From Priestia megaterium (lineage in GTDB: Bacteria > Bacillota > Bacilli > Bacillales > Bacillaceae_H): DNA of 64,000 nucleotides. Below, piece after piece: positions 9,161-17,473 of this stretch. Below the pieces are notes generated by a model. It was not told where the DNA came from and made no database searches. It was given only the letters and a program-made list of their open reading frames with translations. Both the position numbers and the translations under genes were made by a program. The first letter of the stretch is position 1, and every line of letters begins with the position of its first letter. Location of the stretch: positions 2,518,001-2,582,000 of the forward strand of contig NZ_CP085442.1 in assembly GCF_023824195.1 (NCBI RefSeq). The letters run 5' to 3'.

Positions 9161-11037
9161 TATATCATGATTTTACAAATATCATTTGTGAATTCAACGG
9201 GATCACTAATAGATAAGCCTTCAATTAGAAGAGCTTGGTTATATAATAGATTTGTATAAAGGTCTAATTTCCCTTTATCATTTTCAAATGCATCTTTTAA
9301 AGAAGCGAATACATCATGATTTACGTTAATTTCTAACACTTTTTCTGCTTTTACATGCTGATTATCAGGCATAGCACTTAAAATTTTCTCCATTTCAATC
9401 GTTACTTCACCATCAGCTGATAAGCAAACGGGATGTGTTTTTAAACGTTTAGACGCGCGCACATCTCCTACTTTTCCCGCCAAAGCTTTTTTCATATAGT
9501 CAAATAGCTCTTTATTTTCTCTTTCCTCAGACTCATTGAGCTGTTCTTCCTCTGCTTCAATCCCTAAGTCACTGCTTGAAACAGATTTAAATTCTTTTTC
9601 TTCGTACGTCATTAACATTTTAATCGCAAATTCATCGATATCTTCTGTAAAATACAGAATTTCGTACCCTTTATCTGCAACCAATTCTGCTTGAGGAAGT
9701 TTTTCAATTCGGTCGTACGATTCGCCTGATGCATAATAGATATACTTTTGATCCTCAGGCATGCGCGATACATACTCATCTAGTGTTACGAGCTTTTTCT
9801 CTGTAGAAGAATAGAATAAAAGCAAATCTTTTAATACATCTTTGTTGCTGCCAAAGTCACTGTAAACGCCGTACTTCAGCTGGCGGCCAAATGATTCATA
9901 AAACTTCTCGTACTTTTCACGTTCGTTTTTAAGCAAGCTTTTTAATTCATTTTTGATTTTCTTGCCGATGTTTTTGGCAATCAGCTGAAGCTGGCGGTCT
10001 TGCTGCAAAATTTCACGTGAAATATTAAGAGATAAATCTTCAGAATCTACCATACCTTTCACAAAGCTAAAGTAATCTGGAAGAAGATCTGCACATTTAT
10101 TCATAATTAAGACGCCGTTTGAATACAGTTCAAGTCCTTTTTCAAATTCTTTTGAGTAGTAATCAAACGGACTATTTTCTGGAATAAATAAAATGGCATT
10201 GTAGCGAATCGTTCCATCCACATTAATGTGAAGGTGAGTGAGCGGTTTATCAAATCCGTAGCGCTTTTCTGAATAAAACTGCTCATAGTCTTCTGAAGTC
10301 AATTCATTTTTGTTTTTCTTCCAGATCGGTATCATACTGTTGATAACTTGTTCTTCTATATAATCTTCTAGCTCGTTATCAGAACCTTCTTTAGGACGTT
10401 TTTTCGTTATGTCCATTTTAATCGGGTAGCGGATAAAGTCTGAATACTTTTTAATAATCTCTTTTAAACGATACTCTTCTAGATACTCATCATATGTTTC
10501 ATCTTCTGTATTTTCTTTAATTTTTAAAATGATTTGAGTTCCAACCGTTTCTTTTTCACAGGGTTCGATTGTATAACCATCAGCACCAGTAGATTCCCAT
10601 TTATAGGCTTTATCGCTGCCTAATGCTTTACTAATCACCGTTACGACATCTGCCACCATAAACGCTGCATAAAACCCAACGCCGAATTGGCCGATAATCG
10701 TGTGCCCGTCCTTTGTTGCATTTTCGTTTTTAAACGCAAGAGAACCGCTTCTCGCAATTGTGCCCAAGCTGCTTTCAAGCTCTTCTTGCGTCATGCCAAT
10801 TCCAGTATCCGTAATGGTTAAGGTACGGTTAGTTTTATCTGGTGTTACTTTTATGTAGTAGCTTTCTTTATTAAAACGCAGAGAGTCGTCTGTTAAGGCT
10901 TTGTAATAAATTTTATCAATTGCATCGCTCGAATTTGATAGAAGTTCTCTCAAAAATACTTCTTTTTGAGAATAGATGGAATTAATCATCATCTCTAATA
11001 ATCGCTTTGATTCGGCTTTGAATTCTTTTTTTGACAT
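9160..11037 (-). CDS. htpG: Molecular chaperone HtpG (bacterial Hsp90)
   Basis: The protein has 625 residues, the normal HtpG length. The N-terminal GHKL ATPase shows the catalytic Glu in [21 protein letters not shown] and [11 protein letters not shown]. The middle domain carries the conserved arginine-containing [11 protein letters not shown], and the C-terminal dimerisation domain ends the protein. GGAGAACTTCTT precedes the ATG. The upstream region carries a TTGACA promoter and a CIRCE operator, implying HrcA control. Monocistronic. Confidence 0.97.
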   Translation of the reverse strand: MSKKEFKAESKRLLEMMINSIYSQKEVFLRELLSNSSDAIDKIYYKALTDDSLRFNKESYYIKVTPDKTNRTLTITDTGIGMTQEELESSLGTIARSGSLAFKNENATKDGHTIIGQFGVGFYAAFMVADVVTVISKALGSDKAYKWESTGADGYTIEPCEKETVGTQIILKIKENTEDETYDEYLEEYRLKEIIKKYSDFIRYPIKMDITKKRPKEGSDNELEDYIEEQVINSMIPIWKKNKNELTSEDYEQFYSEKRYGFDKPLTHLHINVDGTIRYNAILFIPENSPFDYYSKEFEKGLELYSNGVLIMNKCADLLPDYFSFVKGMVDSEDLSLNISREILQQDRQLQLIAKNIGKKIKNELKSLLKNEREKYEKFYESFGRQLKYGVYSDFGSNKDVLKDLLLFYSSTEKKLVTLDEYVSRMPEDQKYIYYASGESYDRIEKLPQAELVADKGYEILYFTEDIDEFAIKMLMTYEEKEFKSVSSSDLGIEAEEEQLNESEERENKELFDYMKKALAGKVGDVRASKRLKTHPVCLSADGEVTIEMEKILSAMPDNQHVKAEKVLEINVNHDVFASLKDAFENDKGKLDLYTNLLYNQALLIEGLSISDPVEFTNDICKIMI

Positions 11038-11074
11038 AAGAAGTTCTCCTTTCCAAATAGGGCTTATAAAATAA

Positions 11075-11101
11075 TTAGCACTTGAGTGGATAGAGTGCTA
11101 A
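11075..11101 (-). promoter_or_regulatory. CIRCE operator (HrcA site) upstream of htpG
   Basis: Read on the htpG strand, the site is TTAGCACTC-N9-AAGTGCTAA. It differs from the CIRCE consensus (TTAGCACTC-N9-GAGTGCTAA) at one base. It lies just downstream of the predicted -10 and 38 bases before the htpG start, the usual position for HrcA repression. Confidence 0.92.
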
Positions 11102-11111
11102 TCACTCTTCT

Positions 11112-11140
11112 TATTTAACATGTATTAGGGTATTTGTCAA
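11112..11140 (-). promoter_or_regulatory. Sigma-A promoter of htpG
   Basis: On the minus strand a perfect TTGACA (11135-11140) is followed after 17 bases by TAAATA (11112-11117; TTAAAT overlaps with a 16-base spacer). Transcription would start just before the CIRCE element. Confidence 0.75.
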
Positions 11141-11205
11141 TATATTAGGAGATTCACTAAAGAGATTGAAAATTAGACTGAAAAAAGCAAACTTTTAAAA
11201 AAAGG

Positions 11206-11234
11206 TTGAACGTTCTGAAAGAGTTTGCTAGAAT
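11206..11234 (+). promoter_or_regulatory. Promoter of the ZTP riboswitch-serA transcript
   Basis: TTGAAC (11206-11211), a 17-base spacer and TAGAAT (11229-11234) place the start point just before the riboswitch aptamer. Confidence 0.75.
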
Positions 11235-11249
11235 ATACTTAATTTCAAA

Positions 11250-11320
11250 GACTATATGTGACTGGCGAAACGCGGATAACCGTGAGGAAGCATATAGTGA
11301 CGTAGCCGTTCGCCTGGGCA
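11250..11320 (+). ncRNA. ZTP (pfl motif) riboswitch aptamer
   Basis: All parts of the pfl fold are visible. P1 is CTATATG/CATATAG (11252-11258 with 11291-11297). The conserved TGACTGGCGAA follows, then a second stem CGCGG/CCGTG, then AGGAAG. The 3' subdomain GCCGTTCGCCTGGGC is at 11305-11319. GGCG at 11264-11267 can form the pseudoknot with CGCC at 11311-11314. The aptamer senses ZTP/ZMP, a signal of 10-formyl-tetrahydrofolate shortage. A terminator follows at once, so the switch is transcriptional and ligand should allow read-through into serA. Confidence 0.93.
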
Positions 11321-11362
11321 GAGGTAAGGGATTAATACATATCTCTTACCTCTTTCTGTTTA
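11321..11362 (+). terminator. Riboswitch-controlled terminator upstream of serA
   Basis: The stem GAGGTAAG/CTTACCTC, extended by GGAT/ATCT, is followed by TTTCTGTTT. It starts at the last base of the ZTP aptamer, the expected position for the expression platform. Confidence 0.85.
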
Positions 11363-11494
11363 GGGGGAGAGGATATAGAAGTTACCAAACATGTAGGCTA
11401 AAAAACCAGACTTTTAAAAAAATTAAAAATGAAGTTCCTTTATCCAAGGGTAAAAACATGTAAAACTACGATGATAATCAGAGGAGAGTACAAA

Positions 11495-12694
11495 ATGAGC
11501 ACATTAACATTAGAAAAAGTACAAACAATCAAAACATTAAACAACATTGCACAAAAAGGTCTAAATGTTTTTAATCAAGAAGGTTATCAAATTGACAACG
11601 ACAGCGAAAATCCAGATGCTATTGTCGTGCGTAGCTTTAACATGCACAGCATGGCATTTGACCAAAATTTAAAAGCTATTGCACGAGCTGGAGCAGGGGT
11701 TAATAATATACCGGTGGACGCTTGCACAGAGCAAGGTATCGTTGTATTTAATACGCCAGGAGCTAATGCAAACGCAGTAAAAGAAATGGTTTTAACTACA
11801 ATTATGGCTTCTTCTCGTAACTTATTTGCTGGAGTTGAATGGACAAAAGGATTAGACGGCCAAGGTGATCAAATTCCTAAGTTAGTTGAAGCAGGTAAAA
11901 AACAGTTTGTTGGAAAAGAAATCAAAGGTAAAACATTAGGCGTTATTGGTTTAGGTGCAATTGGTGCTCTTGTAGCAAACGATGCCCTTGATTTAGATAT
12001 GGACGTAATTGGTTTTGATCCATTCATTTCTGTTAATACAGCTTGGAATTTGTCTCGCAACGTACAGCGTGCAATGTCTCTAGAAGAACTATTTGCAGCA
12101 TCTGACTATATTACTGTTCACGTTCCATTAACGGACGATACAAAAGGGGTTTTCAATAAAGAAACGTTTAGCATCATGAAACCAGATGTTCATATCTTGA
12201 ACTTCTCACGCGGTGAGCTTGTAAACGAAGAAGATATGAAAGCTGCTCTTGAAAGTGGAAAAGTTGGTCGATACATTACAGATTTCCCAAATCAAAATGT
12301 CTTGAACATGAAAAATGTTGTGCCAATTCCTCATTTAGGAGCATCAACTCAAGAATCAGAAGAAAACTGTGCGGTAATGGCAGCACGTCAAGTGAAAAAT
12401 TTCTTAGAAACAGGAAACGTTAAAAACTCAGTGAACTTCCCGAATGCATCTCTTCCTTACACTGGGAAAAAACGCGTAGCTGCTTTCCATCACAACGTGC
12501 CGAATATGGTAGGACAACTTACGCAAGTATTCTCAAACTACAATTTAAACATCGCAGATATGGTGAACAGAAGCCGCGGTGAATATGCGTATACAATGAT
12601 CGATATTGACAATCAAGTAAGTGACGAGATTGTGCCTGAGCTAGAAGAAAAAATTGGTCAAATTGAAGGAATTATTACAAGTCGTATTATCTAA
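11495..12694 (+). CDS. serA: D-3-phosphoglycerate dehydrogenase with C-terminal ACT domain
   Basis: From the ATG preceded by AGAGGAGAG the protein has 399 residues. An upstream in-frame ATG (11429) has no ribosome binding site. The Rossmann NAD-binding motif GVIGLGAIGALVAND lies near residues 148-162, the catalytic histidine is in IPHLGASTQESEENC, and an ACT domain begins around residue 325 (HHNVPNMVGQLTQVFSNYNLNIADM). SerA makes 3-phosphohydroxypyruvate, the first step to serine and hence to glycine and one-carbon folates. This fits control by the ZTP riboswitch. Confidence 0.93.
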   Translation: MSTLTLEKVQTIKTLNNIAQKGLNVFNQEGYQIDNDSENPDAIVVRSFNMHSMAFDQNLKAIARAGAGVNNIPVDACTEQGIVVFNTPGANANAVKEMVLTTIMASSRNLFAGVEWTKGLDGQGDQIPKLVEAGKKQFVGKEIKGKTLGVIGLGAIGALVANDALDLDMDVIGFDPFISVNTAWNLSRNVQRAMSLEELFAASDYITVHVPLTDDTKGVFNKETFSIMKPDVHILNFSRGELVNEEDMKAALESGKVGRYITDFPNQNVLNMKNVVPIPHLGASTQESEENCAVMAARQVKNFLETGNVKNSVNFPNASLPYTGKKRVAAFHHNVPNMVGQLTQVFSNYNLNIADMVNRSRGEYAYTMIDIDNQVSDEIVPELEEKIGQIEGIITSRII

Positions 12695-12722
12695 TTTGGT
12701 TACCATCATATTTTAGTGTTTC

Positions 12723-12755
12723 AGCCCTAACTTTTCTAAGTTAGGGCTGTTTTTG
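12723..12755 (+). terminator. Terminator of serA
   Basis: A 9-bp stem (AGCCCTAAC/GTTAGGGCT) is followed by GTTTTTG. Confidence 0.88.
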
Positions 12756-12826
12756 TATGGTGTTTACCTCATATCATTTCCTTTATTCCCATAGCATATA
12801 GAAATACCTTTAAAGAGGTGAACGTT

Positions 12827-13279
12827 TTGTCAGGAGAACTGATAGGAATTTTGATAGGGTCGCTCATCGCGCTGGCAGGAACCTTCATTACGTCTGTCGT
12901 AGCTATAGCTATGTCGAAAGAGCAATACAAACAAGAGCTTCGCAAAGCATTTATACAAAAGAAAGTTGATGCCTATACCCATGTGTGTCAAGTTATTCTA
13001 GCTATAAAAAATGATTTACTTACAAAAACCGTTTCTTCAGCCGGATTAAACTGGACGGCTCAATCTATTACCAAACTAGCAGATGTATGTATTACGGAAG
13101 GACTATGGCTCGATGAAGAAGACAGCAAAAAGTTGGAGGCTCTGCAGAAGCAGCTTTCAAAGTTTGTATTTGATGAAATAGAACTGTCTAGACATGATAT
13201 CCTCACAACCTGTTATGAAATTGTTGAATATTGTGAAAAAAAGGTAAGAATTCTTCATTTTATGACCACAAAAGAATAG
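12827..13279 (+). CDS. Membrane-anchored hypothetical protein
   Basis: Start chosen at TTG 12827, six bases after AAAGAGGTG (a GTG at 12818 lies inside that ribosome binding site). The roughly 150-residue product has one N-terminal hydrophobic segment (LIGILIGSLIALAGTFITSVVAIA) and a long helical cytoplasmic part (KEQYKQELRKAFIQKKVDAY...). No family recognised. Confidence 0.7.
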   Translation: MSGELIGILIGSLIALAGTFITSVVAIAMSKEQYKQELRKAFIQKKVDAYTHVCQVILAIKNDLLTKTVSSAGLNWTAQSITKLADVCITEGLWLDEEDSKKLEALQKQLSKFVFDEIELSRHDILTTCYEIVEYCEKKVRILHFMTTKE

Positions 13280-13298
13280 GTGATTACTACTTTAAGAA

Positions 13299-13523
13299 GT
13301 GATAGTAGAAATATTAAAAAAGCATCGGAATATAAAATTACAAAACAATCCGTTTATATACCAGCAGCCGACGAGGACATTAGTAAGTGATGAAGACGGT
13401 AAATTTATCTTTTCAAACAACGGTTCCTACGTTATTTTTCTAGTCTCTCCGGGAAATAAAGAAATTAAAGCTGAAATTGCATATAGATGTTTTGAAAAAA
13501 ACGTAAGAAGGACTGTTAACTGA
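13299..13523 (+). CDS. Small hypothetical ORF, doubtful
   Basis: A GTG-initiated 74-codon frame starts 20 bases after the previous gene. The central stretch (DEDGKFIFSNNGSYVIFLVSPGNKE) has plausible protein character, but no convincing ribosome binding site is seen. It may be the end of a decayed gene. Confidence 0.35.
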   Translation: MIVEILKKHRNIKLQNNPFIYQQPTRTLVSDEDGKFIFSNNGSYVIFLVSPGNKEIKAEIAYRCFEKNVRRTVN

Positions 13524-13606
13524 ATAGGTCTTAGCGATTGTATGAGAAGTGTATGAGCTATTTCATATTTAGTACAGTTCTTAACAAACAGTAAGTGTTT
13601 ATGAAA

Positions 13607-13640
13607 AGAACTTTGCAGCAGCATACAAAGTTCTTTTTTA
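13607..13640 (+). terminator. Terminator downstream of the small ORF
   Basis: A 9-bp stem (AGAACTTTG/CAAAGTTCT) is followed by TTTTTTA. It touches the stop codon of the broken minus-strand gene. Confidence 0.75.
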
Positions 13641-13918
13641 TAGCTTGCGTTTTTTCGTTCGATTGTGGATATAACCAAAGAAAAACAAAGCAAGCAAAAG
13701 TATAATTCCGACTAAACAAGCGATTTGAATGGTATTTAAGGATGTTGAGGACTCAAGGATTAAAGCGATAATACATAAAACTAAGCCACCTAGTACAATA
13801 GCAAATCGATTAACACTGTATAAAAAACGAATGCCGTATTTTTTATATAGCAGCAGGGAGGAAGCAAAAAGACGACTGTTATAGAACGAATGCCAAATAC
13901 AGCTGATATACTAATCAC
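13638..13918 (-). pseudogene. Frameshifted small membrane-protein gene
   Basis: On the minus strand a GTG (13918) opens a frame encoding ISISAVFGIRSITVVFLLP. A shift near 13848-13866 is then needed to enter a second frame, which is open to 13638 and reads LLLYKKYGIRFLYSVNRF, two further hydrophobic helices and a basic tail (HNRTKKRKL). Joined, they give a coherent protein of about 93 residues with three membrane segments. The break falls at a CCTCCCTGCTGC stretch. It may be a genuine pseudogene or a base-call error. Family not recognised. Confidence 0.55.
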
Positions 13919-14078
13919 CTCTTTGTAGAATGAAGTAACCTTTTTGTCCAGGTAAGGGTAAGCATCCTTAACATCTCACGTTAATGTCTAAATTCACATT
14001 ATCTTAAGTTTCAATTCATACTGGCTTCATATAAATTAATCATACTGAATGTATTAATGAAAGATATGAGGTGGAATA

Positions 14079-14207
14079 ATGCTAAACAAGCTTTTTAAAC
14101 TATTTACACAAGAAACCGAGATATCTAAAGATAAAGAAGTAGATCTCCCCGAAGAGAACGACTTTAACGAAGTTTGTGATGATCATTTCATTATAGATGA
14201 GTATTAG
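14079..14207 (+). CDS. Small acidic hypothetical protein, 42 residues
   Basis: ATG is preceded by GAGGTGG at good spacing. The product begins MLNKLFKLFTQETE with a short amphipathic helix and continues very acidic to a DDHFIIDEY end. No family recognised. A plausible TATAAA-rich upstream region exists. Confidence 0.55.
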   Translation: MLNKLFKLFTQETEISKDKEVDLPEENDFNEVCDDHFIIDEY

Positions 14208-14382
14208 AAACCCTATAAAACGCTGCAAAATTTAAGGAATTGATTGAGTATATCTGTATAACCAGTAATTGTACAAGGGTCGTAAAGGTATACTCTTACG
14301 GCCGATTAATATTGATGAATTGCTTTTTACATGAAACAATGTGAAAAAAATGGGCATCCTAGAAGCAAAAGGAGGGGATAGA

Positions 14383-14532
14383 ATGGGCAAAGAACCAAAC
14401 GATGAAACAAGTGAAGGGCTGAATCAGCTTTTTGAAATCATTAATGCAAAAGGCGACGAGGGCGAACTTAGAGAAATTGTCAGCAGGAGCAGTGAAAAGA
14501 ATAATCATAAAAATCATGAGGATCAATCGTAA
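14383..14532 (+). CDS. Small hydrophilic hypothetical protein, 49 residues
   Basis: The ATG at 14383 follows AAAGGAGGGGA, a very strong ribosome binding site. The frame extends upstream to a GTG at 14341, but the site decides for 14383. The product (MGKEPNDETSEGLNQLF..., ending NNHKNHEDQS) is polar, with no membrane segment or known motif. Confidence 0.6.
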   Translation: MGKEPNDETSEGLNQLFEIINAKGDEGELREIVSRSSEKNNHKNHEDQS

Positions 14533-14540
14533 AAAGAAAA

Positions 14541-14572
14541 TAAAAAACCTCTTCATGGAAATCATGAAGAGG
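14541..14572 (-). terminator. Terminator downstream of tRNA-Ala
   Basis: A 10-bp stem (CCTCTTCATG/CATGAAGAGG) has a T-run only on the minus strand. It therefore ends transcription from the tRNA direction, 77 bases past the tRNA. Confidence 0.75.
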
Positions 14573-14649
14573 TCAGATGAAATAGTATTGCAACCATTCC
14601 ATCCTGCAGAGTTTCAAAGTGTTTTAAACTCTTGATACGATTGGTTTTA

Positions 14650-14721
14650 TGGAACTGATGGGATTCGAACCCACGACCCCTTGTCTGCCAGACAAGTATT
14701 CTCCCACTGAACTACAGTCCC
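14650..14721 (-). tRNA. tRNA-Ala (GGC)
   Basis: A complete 72-nt cloverleaf. The acceptor GGGACUG/CAGUUCC contains the G3-U70 alanine identity pair, and the discriminator is A73. The D-stem is GUUC/GAAU, the anticodon arm is CUUGU-CUGGCAG-ACAAG with anticodon GGC, and the T-arm GUGGG/CCCAU has loop UUCGAAU. CCA is not encoded (UAA follows A73). The D- and T-arms look like tRNA-Gly, but G3-U70, A73 and GGC all indicate alanine. Confidence 0.92.
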
Positions 14722-14727
14722 GATTAT

Positions 14728-14756
14728 GTAGAGTCTTTATTGTGTATCGACTCTAC
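14728..14756. repeat. Inverted repeat just 5' of tRNA-Ala
   Basis: Perfect 8-bp arms (GTAGAGTC/GACTCTAC) with a 13-base loop lie between the HD-domain gene and the tRNA. They could be a processing or weak termination structure for the upstream gene. Confidence 0.5.
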
Positions 14757-14827
14757 TATATTTTAATACGTATGCCGCGCGTTCGCAATAGTTATTTTCA
14801 GTGTTTTCTAATTTCTTCACATGAATA

Positions 14828-15379
14828 TTAACTTCTAAAAAAATCATTTACTTCTTGTTTGTACGTATAAAAAAAGCTTGGAATCTGGCTTGGTTCCAAT
14901 CCTTTTACAGCGTATTTACTGATGGATTCGTAGTACCATTTCTGCTTTTCGAATCCTCTTTTAAAGCTATTCCAAATCGTATCTCCTTGCTGATCGTAGC
15001 TTTCTTTTAAAGACCGTAAATTGTCTAATTTATCTGCTACAATTAAAGATTTCACTTCAAGAGAACCAGTTTTAACGATTTGAATTGTATGCTGTTTACG
15101 TTCTTCCCAGCTTTTTGATTTGTCTTCTGTATGAGCTTCAACAATACCCGCTACCTCTAAACCAAATCTTTGTACAATTTCTTCAAGTGTTACACTTGTA
15201 TCTTCTACAGCATCATGCAGATAAGCCGCTGCTATTACGTCTTCACTAAAACCCGCTTTTTCTAAAATATTACCTACGTTAATAGGATGAACAATATAAG
15301 GTTTATCGGACAGCTTGCGCATTTGGCCGCTATGAGCATGTTCTGCATATTTACGTGCTTCTTTTATTAAAGACATCAT
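14828..15379 (-). CDS. HD-domain phosphohydrolase, RelA/SpoT hydrolase-like (Mesh1 type)
   Basis: This 183-residue protein consists only of the HD hydrolase region found in RelA/SpoT. It has HAHSGQMRKLSDKPYIVHPINVG at residues 14-36, the metal-binding YLHDAVEDT, and VADKLDNLRSLKE. There is no synthetase domain. Such stand-alone proteins hydrolyse (p)ppGpp or related nucleotides using Mn2+. The start follows GTGGAGGAAT. It precedes the tRNA on the same strand with no clear terminator between. Confidence 0.85.
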   Translation of the reverse strand: MMSLIKEARKYAEHAHSGQMRKLSDKPYIVHPINVGNILEKAGFSEDVIAAAYLHDAVEDTSVTLEEIVQRFGLEVAGIVEAHTEDKSKSWEERKQHTIQIVKTGSLEVKSLIVADKLDNLRSLKESYDQQGDTIWNSFKRGFEKQKWYYESISKYAVKGLEPSQIPSFFYTYKQEVNDFFRS

Positions 15380-15602
15380 ATTCCTCCACTTTTTATACAG
15401 TATATCTTCATATTATTAGTATAAACGAATATAGCTCTCCTAACTTTATAAAATTGCACAAATTCATTTCTTATAATAAGGTAAGGCTACCAAAAGCCCT
15501 TCTTATTGTACGGTTTTTTATAAAGCCTAATATCTATTTAATAGGCCTGTATCAGTTGCCATTTCCTTTTTTATTCATAGTTTGTATGAAGGAGTGATAG
15601 CA

Positions 15603-16904
15603 ATGCAAAACCGTAATAATCAAAATATTAAGGTCATTGATGTTTCTCATCACAACGGAACAATTGATTGGGTAAAAGTGGCGTCGGATGGTGTAAAAGG
15701 CGCGTATATTAAATTAACAGAAGGCACAACCTTCTTAGATAAAAAATCATATGATAATTATATAGGAGCAAAAAATGCAGGTCTACGTGTAGGCTTTTAT
15801 CACTTTGCTCATGCTGATAATGATCCTATTGCAGAAGTTAATTTCTTTTTAAATAAATTGGGCAGCATGAAGGTTGATTTGCCTCATTGCTTAGATTTGG
15901 AAGAAAGTAAAGGGAAAACAAAAGCGCAGGTCACAGCCTTTGCAGTTAGATGGATGGAGTATATTGAAAGGAAAACAAGCATTACGCCTATTCTTTACAC
16001 GGGATATAGTTTTATTAAATCCAATTTTACAAGCGCTGTGGCAAGATATCCGCTATGGGTAGCTCGTTACAGTGGAAGTAACCGTCCTAAGGGATTTGCT
16101 AACCCAGGTGATACGGCGATTTGGGATAGATGGTCTATGTTTCAATATACAGATCAAGGAAAAGTAAACGGGATTAAAGGCAATGTTGATATCAATGAAA
16201 TGGATCTGAATTTCTTTAATAGTATTAATACAGGCGTTACGATGGTGGAAAATAATAAGCCATCAGCACAATTGCAGCAAGGTGATAGCGGACTAGCCGT
16301 AAAAGAACTGCAGCAAAACTTAATTAAATTAGGATTTGAACTTTCTCAACAAGGAACCGATGGTCAATATGGCAGGGAAACTGTTGCAGCTGTTAAAGCT
16401 CTTCAAGAAAAGTATGGATTAACGTCAACTGGAAAAGCTGATGAAAAAACATTAGCTAAAATGATGGAATTGCTTAAGGGTGTACGTAATCCTATAGAAG
16501 AATCATTGCCAAAGGTTACTTCACTCGGAGATAAATATTCTTTTCAAGTAAAAGCGAAGAAGGATATTGGAGTCTACAAATATGCGAATGTAACAGAGAA
16601 TTTCAGAACTATAAAAAAAGGCACGGTATTTAGCGTATATGGCTATACGAATGCAGCATGGGCTGTTCCAGGCGGATTTGTGCAAATGAAAGACGTAGAA
16701 CCTATCCCAGTTACAATTAAAACAGGCGGATTAAGTAAAGACATGGAAACAGAGTTTCGTGCTTTCTTAAAAAATGAAGGAATTGACAGTGAATTAAATG
16801 TACATGCAATAGGTAATCCGTCAGCTGACCTCACTGCAGCTGGACTGGATTTTGTAAAAGTTAAGCAGTTTTTAGATAAAAAAGGCTGGTACTACAAGCA
16901 ATAA
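15603..16904 (+). CDS. GH25 lysozyme-type peptidoglycan hydrolase
   Basis: The ATG at 15603 follows AAGGAGTGAT. The product has 433 residues. The GH25 domain (about 8-205) begins KVIDVSHHNGTIDW and has the acidic pair in HCLDLEES and the GNVDINEMDLNFF end. A peptidoglycan-binding domain type 1 follows (about 220-290; QQGDSGLAVKELQQNL... DGQYGRETVAAVKALQ). A C-terminal region of about 130 residues includes an SH3-like stretch. No signal peptide is seen, as in endolysins, but no phage genes are nearby. Confidence 0.88.
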   Translation: MQNRNNQNIKVIDVSHHNGTIDWVKVASDGVKGAYIKLTEGTTFLDKKSYDNYIGAKNAGLRVGFYHFAHADNDPIAEVNFFLNKLGSMKVDLPHCLDLEESKGKTKAQVTAFAVRWMEYIERKTSITPILYTGYSFIKSNFTSAVARYPLWVARYSGSNRPKGFANPGDTAIWDRWSMFQYTDQGKVNGIKGNVDINEMDLNFFNSINTGVTMVENNKPSAQLQQGDSGLAVKELQQNLIKLGFELSQQGTDGQYGRETVAAVKALQEKYGLTSTGKADEKTLAKMMELLKGVRNPIEESLPKVTSLGDKYSFQVKAKKDIGVYKYANVTENFRTIKKGTVFSVYGYTNAAWAVPGGFVQMKDVEPIPVTIKTGGLSKDMETEFRAFLKNEGIDSELNVHAIGNPSADLTAAGLDFVKVKQFLDKKGWYYKQ

Positions 16905-16934
16905 AACCCCGCTCTTCGGAGCGGGGTTTTGTTT
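16903..16934 (+). terminator. Terminator of the GH25 gene
   Basis: A GC-rich stem (AACCCCGCTC/GAGCGGGGTT) with a TTCG-type loop and a TTTTGTTTT tail begins at the stop codon. Confidence 0.92.
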
Positions 16935-17085
16935 TGGGATTTTATAAAAAAAGAATAGCAGGCATCAATTACGTAATTAAAATATGTTCTAAATAACAAA
17001 GTAGGGGGTAACAAAAAAGTTTCTATGTATAGTTCACCTCCAACAGTCATATTTTTAGTCAACGGCTCATGGAGGGTGAATGAAT

Positions 17086-17316
17086 ATGAAAAATACGCAG
17101 ATTCGAATTGAAACACTATCCTATCACTATGAAAGCATTATGGTGAATGATGAAGTAGAGCGCGCGATAAAAAGTATTGAAGTGACGTATCGAGCATATA
17201 AACATAACCACGTTTTAAACGGACATGTAGTACTTTCAGGAGAAGAGATTTACGATCTTCAGCAACTGACTCACGCAGTGGCTGGGAAAATAAAAGCAGA
17301 ATTAGAAACTACATAA
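17086..17316 (+). CDS. Small hypothetical protein, 76 residues
   Basis: The second ATG (17086) is chosen because GGAGGG lies nine bases upstream; the ATG at 17080 is too close. The product is soluble with alternating strands and helices (QIRIETLSYHYESIMVNDEVERAIKSIEVTYRAY..., HAVAGKIKAELETT). No family recognised. Confidence 0.7.
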   Translation: MKNTQIRIETLSYHYESIMVNDEVERAIKSIEVTYRAYKHNHVLNGHVVLSGEEIYDLQQLTHAVAGKIKAELETT

Positions 17317-17367
17317 AAAAACGCCTTTCTTTAATCTTGGTTTGAGATTTAAAGAAAGGCGTTTTTT
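17316..17367 (+). terminator. Strong terminator
   Basis: A 14-bp stem (ACGCCTTTCTTTAA/TTAAAGAAAGGCGT) is flanked by an A-run and a T-run. The shape is bidirectional, so it also serves the convergent EamA gene side. Confidence 0.9.
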
Positions 17368-17473
17368 AATTAATTATTAATTAAACTGCAAAAAGAAGAA
17401 ATTAAAGTATGTTCTAAATAAAATATATAAATAAAAAACATATCCTCTAAGAGCATTCCTTAAAATATACACA

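Larger units (their letters stand above)
16976..17421. repeat. Pair of 21-bp near-identical repeats flanking a small gene
   Basis: The 21-bp sequences at 16976-16996 and 17401-17421 match at 20 of 21 positions; the core is TATGTTCTAAATAA. They lie either side of the 76-codon gene at 17086. Their role is unknown. Confidence 0.5.

Noticed and set aside
11206-11463. 85-codon plus-strand ORF between htpG and serA
   Set aside because: It covers the serA promoter, the ZTP riboswitch and its terminator; the coding potential is accidental.
11429-11494. N-terminal extension of serA from the ATG at 11429
   Set aside because: No ribosome binding site there, while AGAGGAGAG precedes the ATG at 11495, where the conserved domain starts.
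14649-14831. 60-codon plus-strand ORF
   Set aside because: It lies antisense to tRNA-Ala and has no ribosome binding site.
15603-16904. GH25 lysozyme as a sign of a prophage
   Set aside because: No holin, structural or integrase genes nearby; GH25 genes also occur as ordinary Bacillus autolysins.
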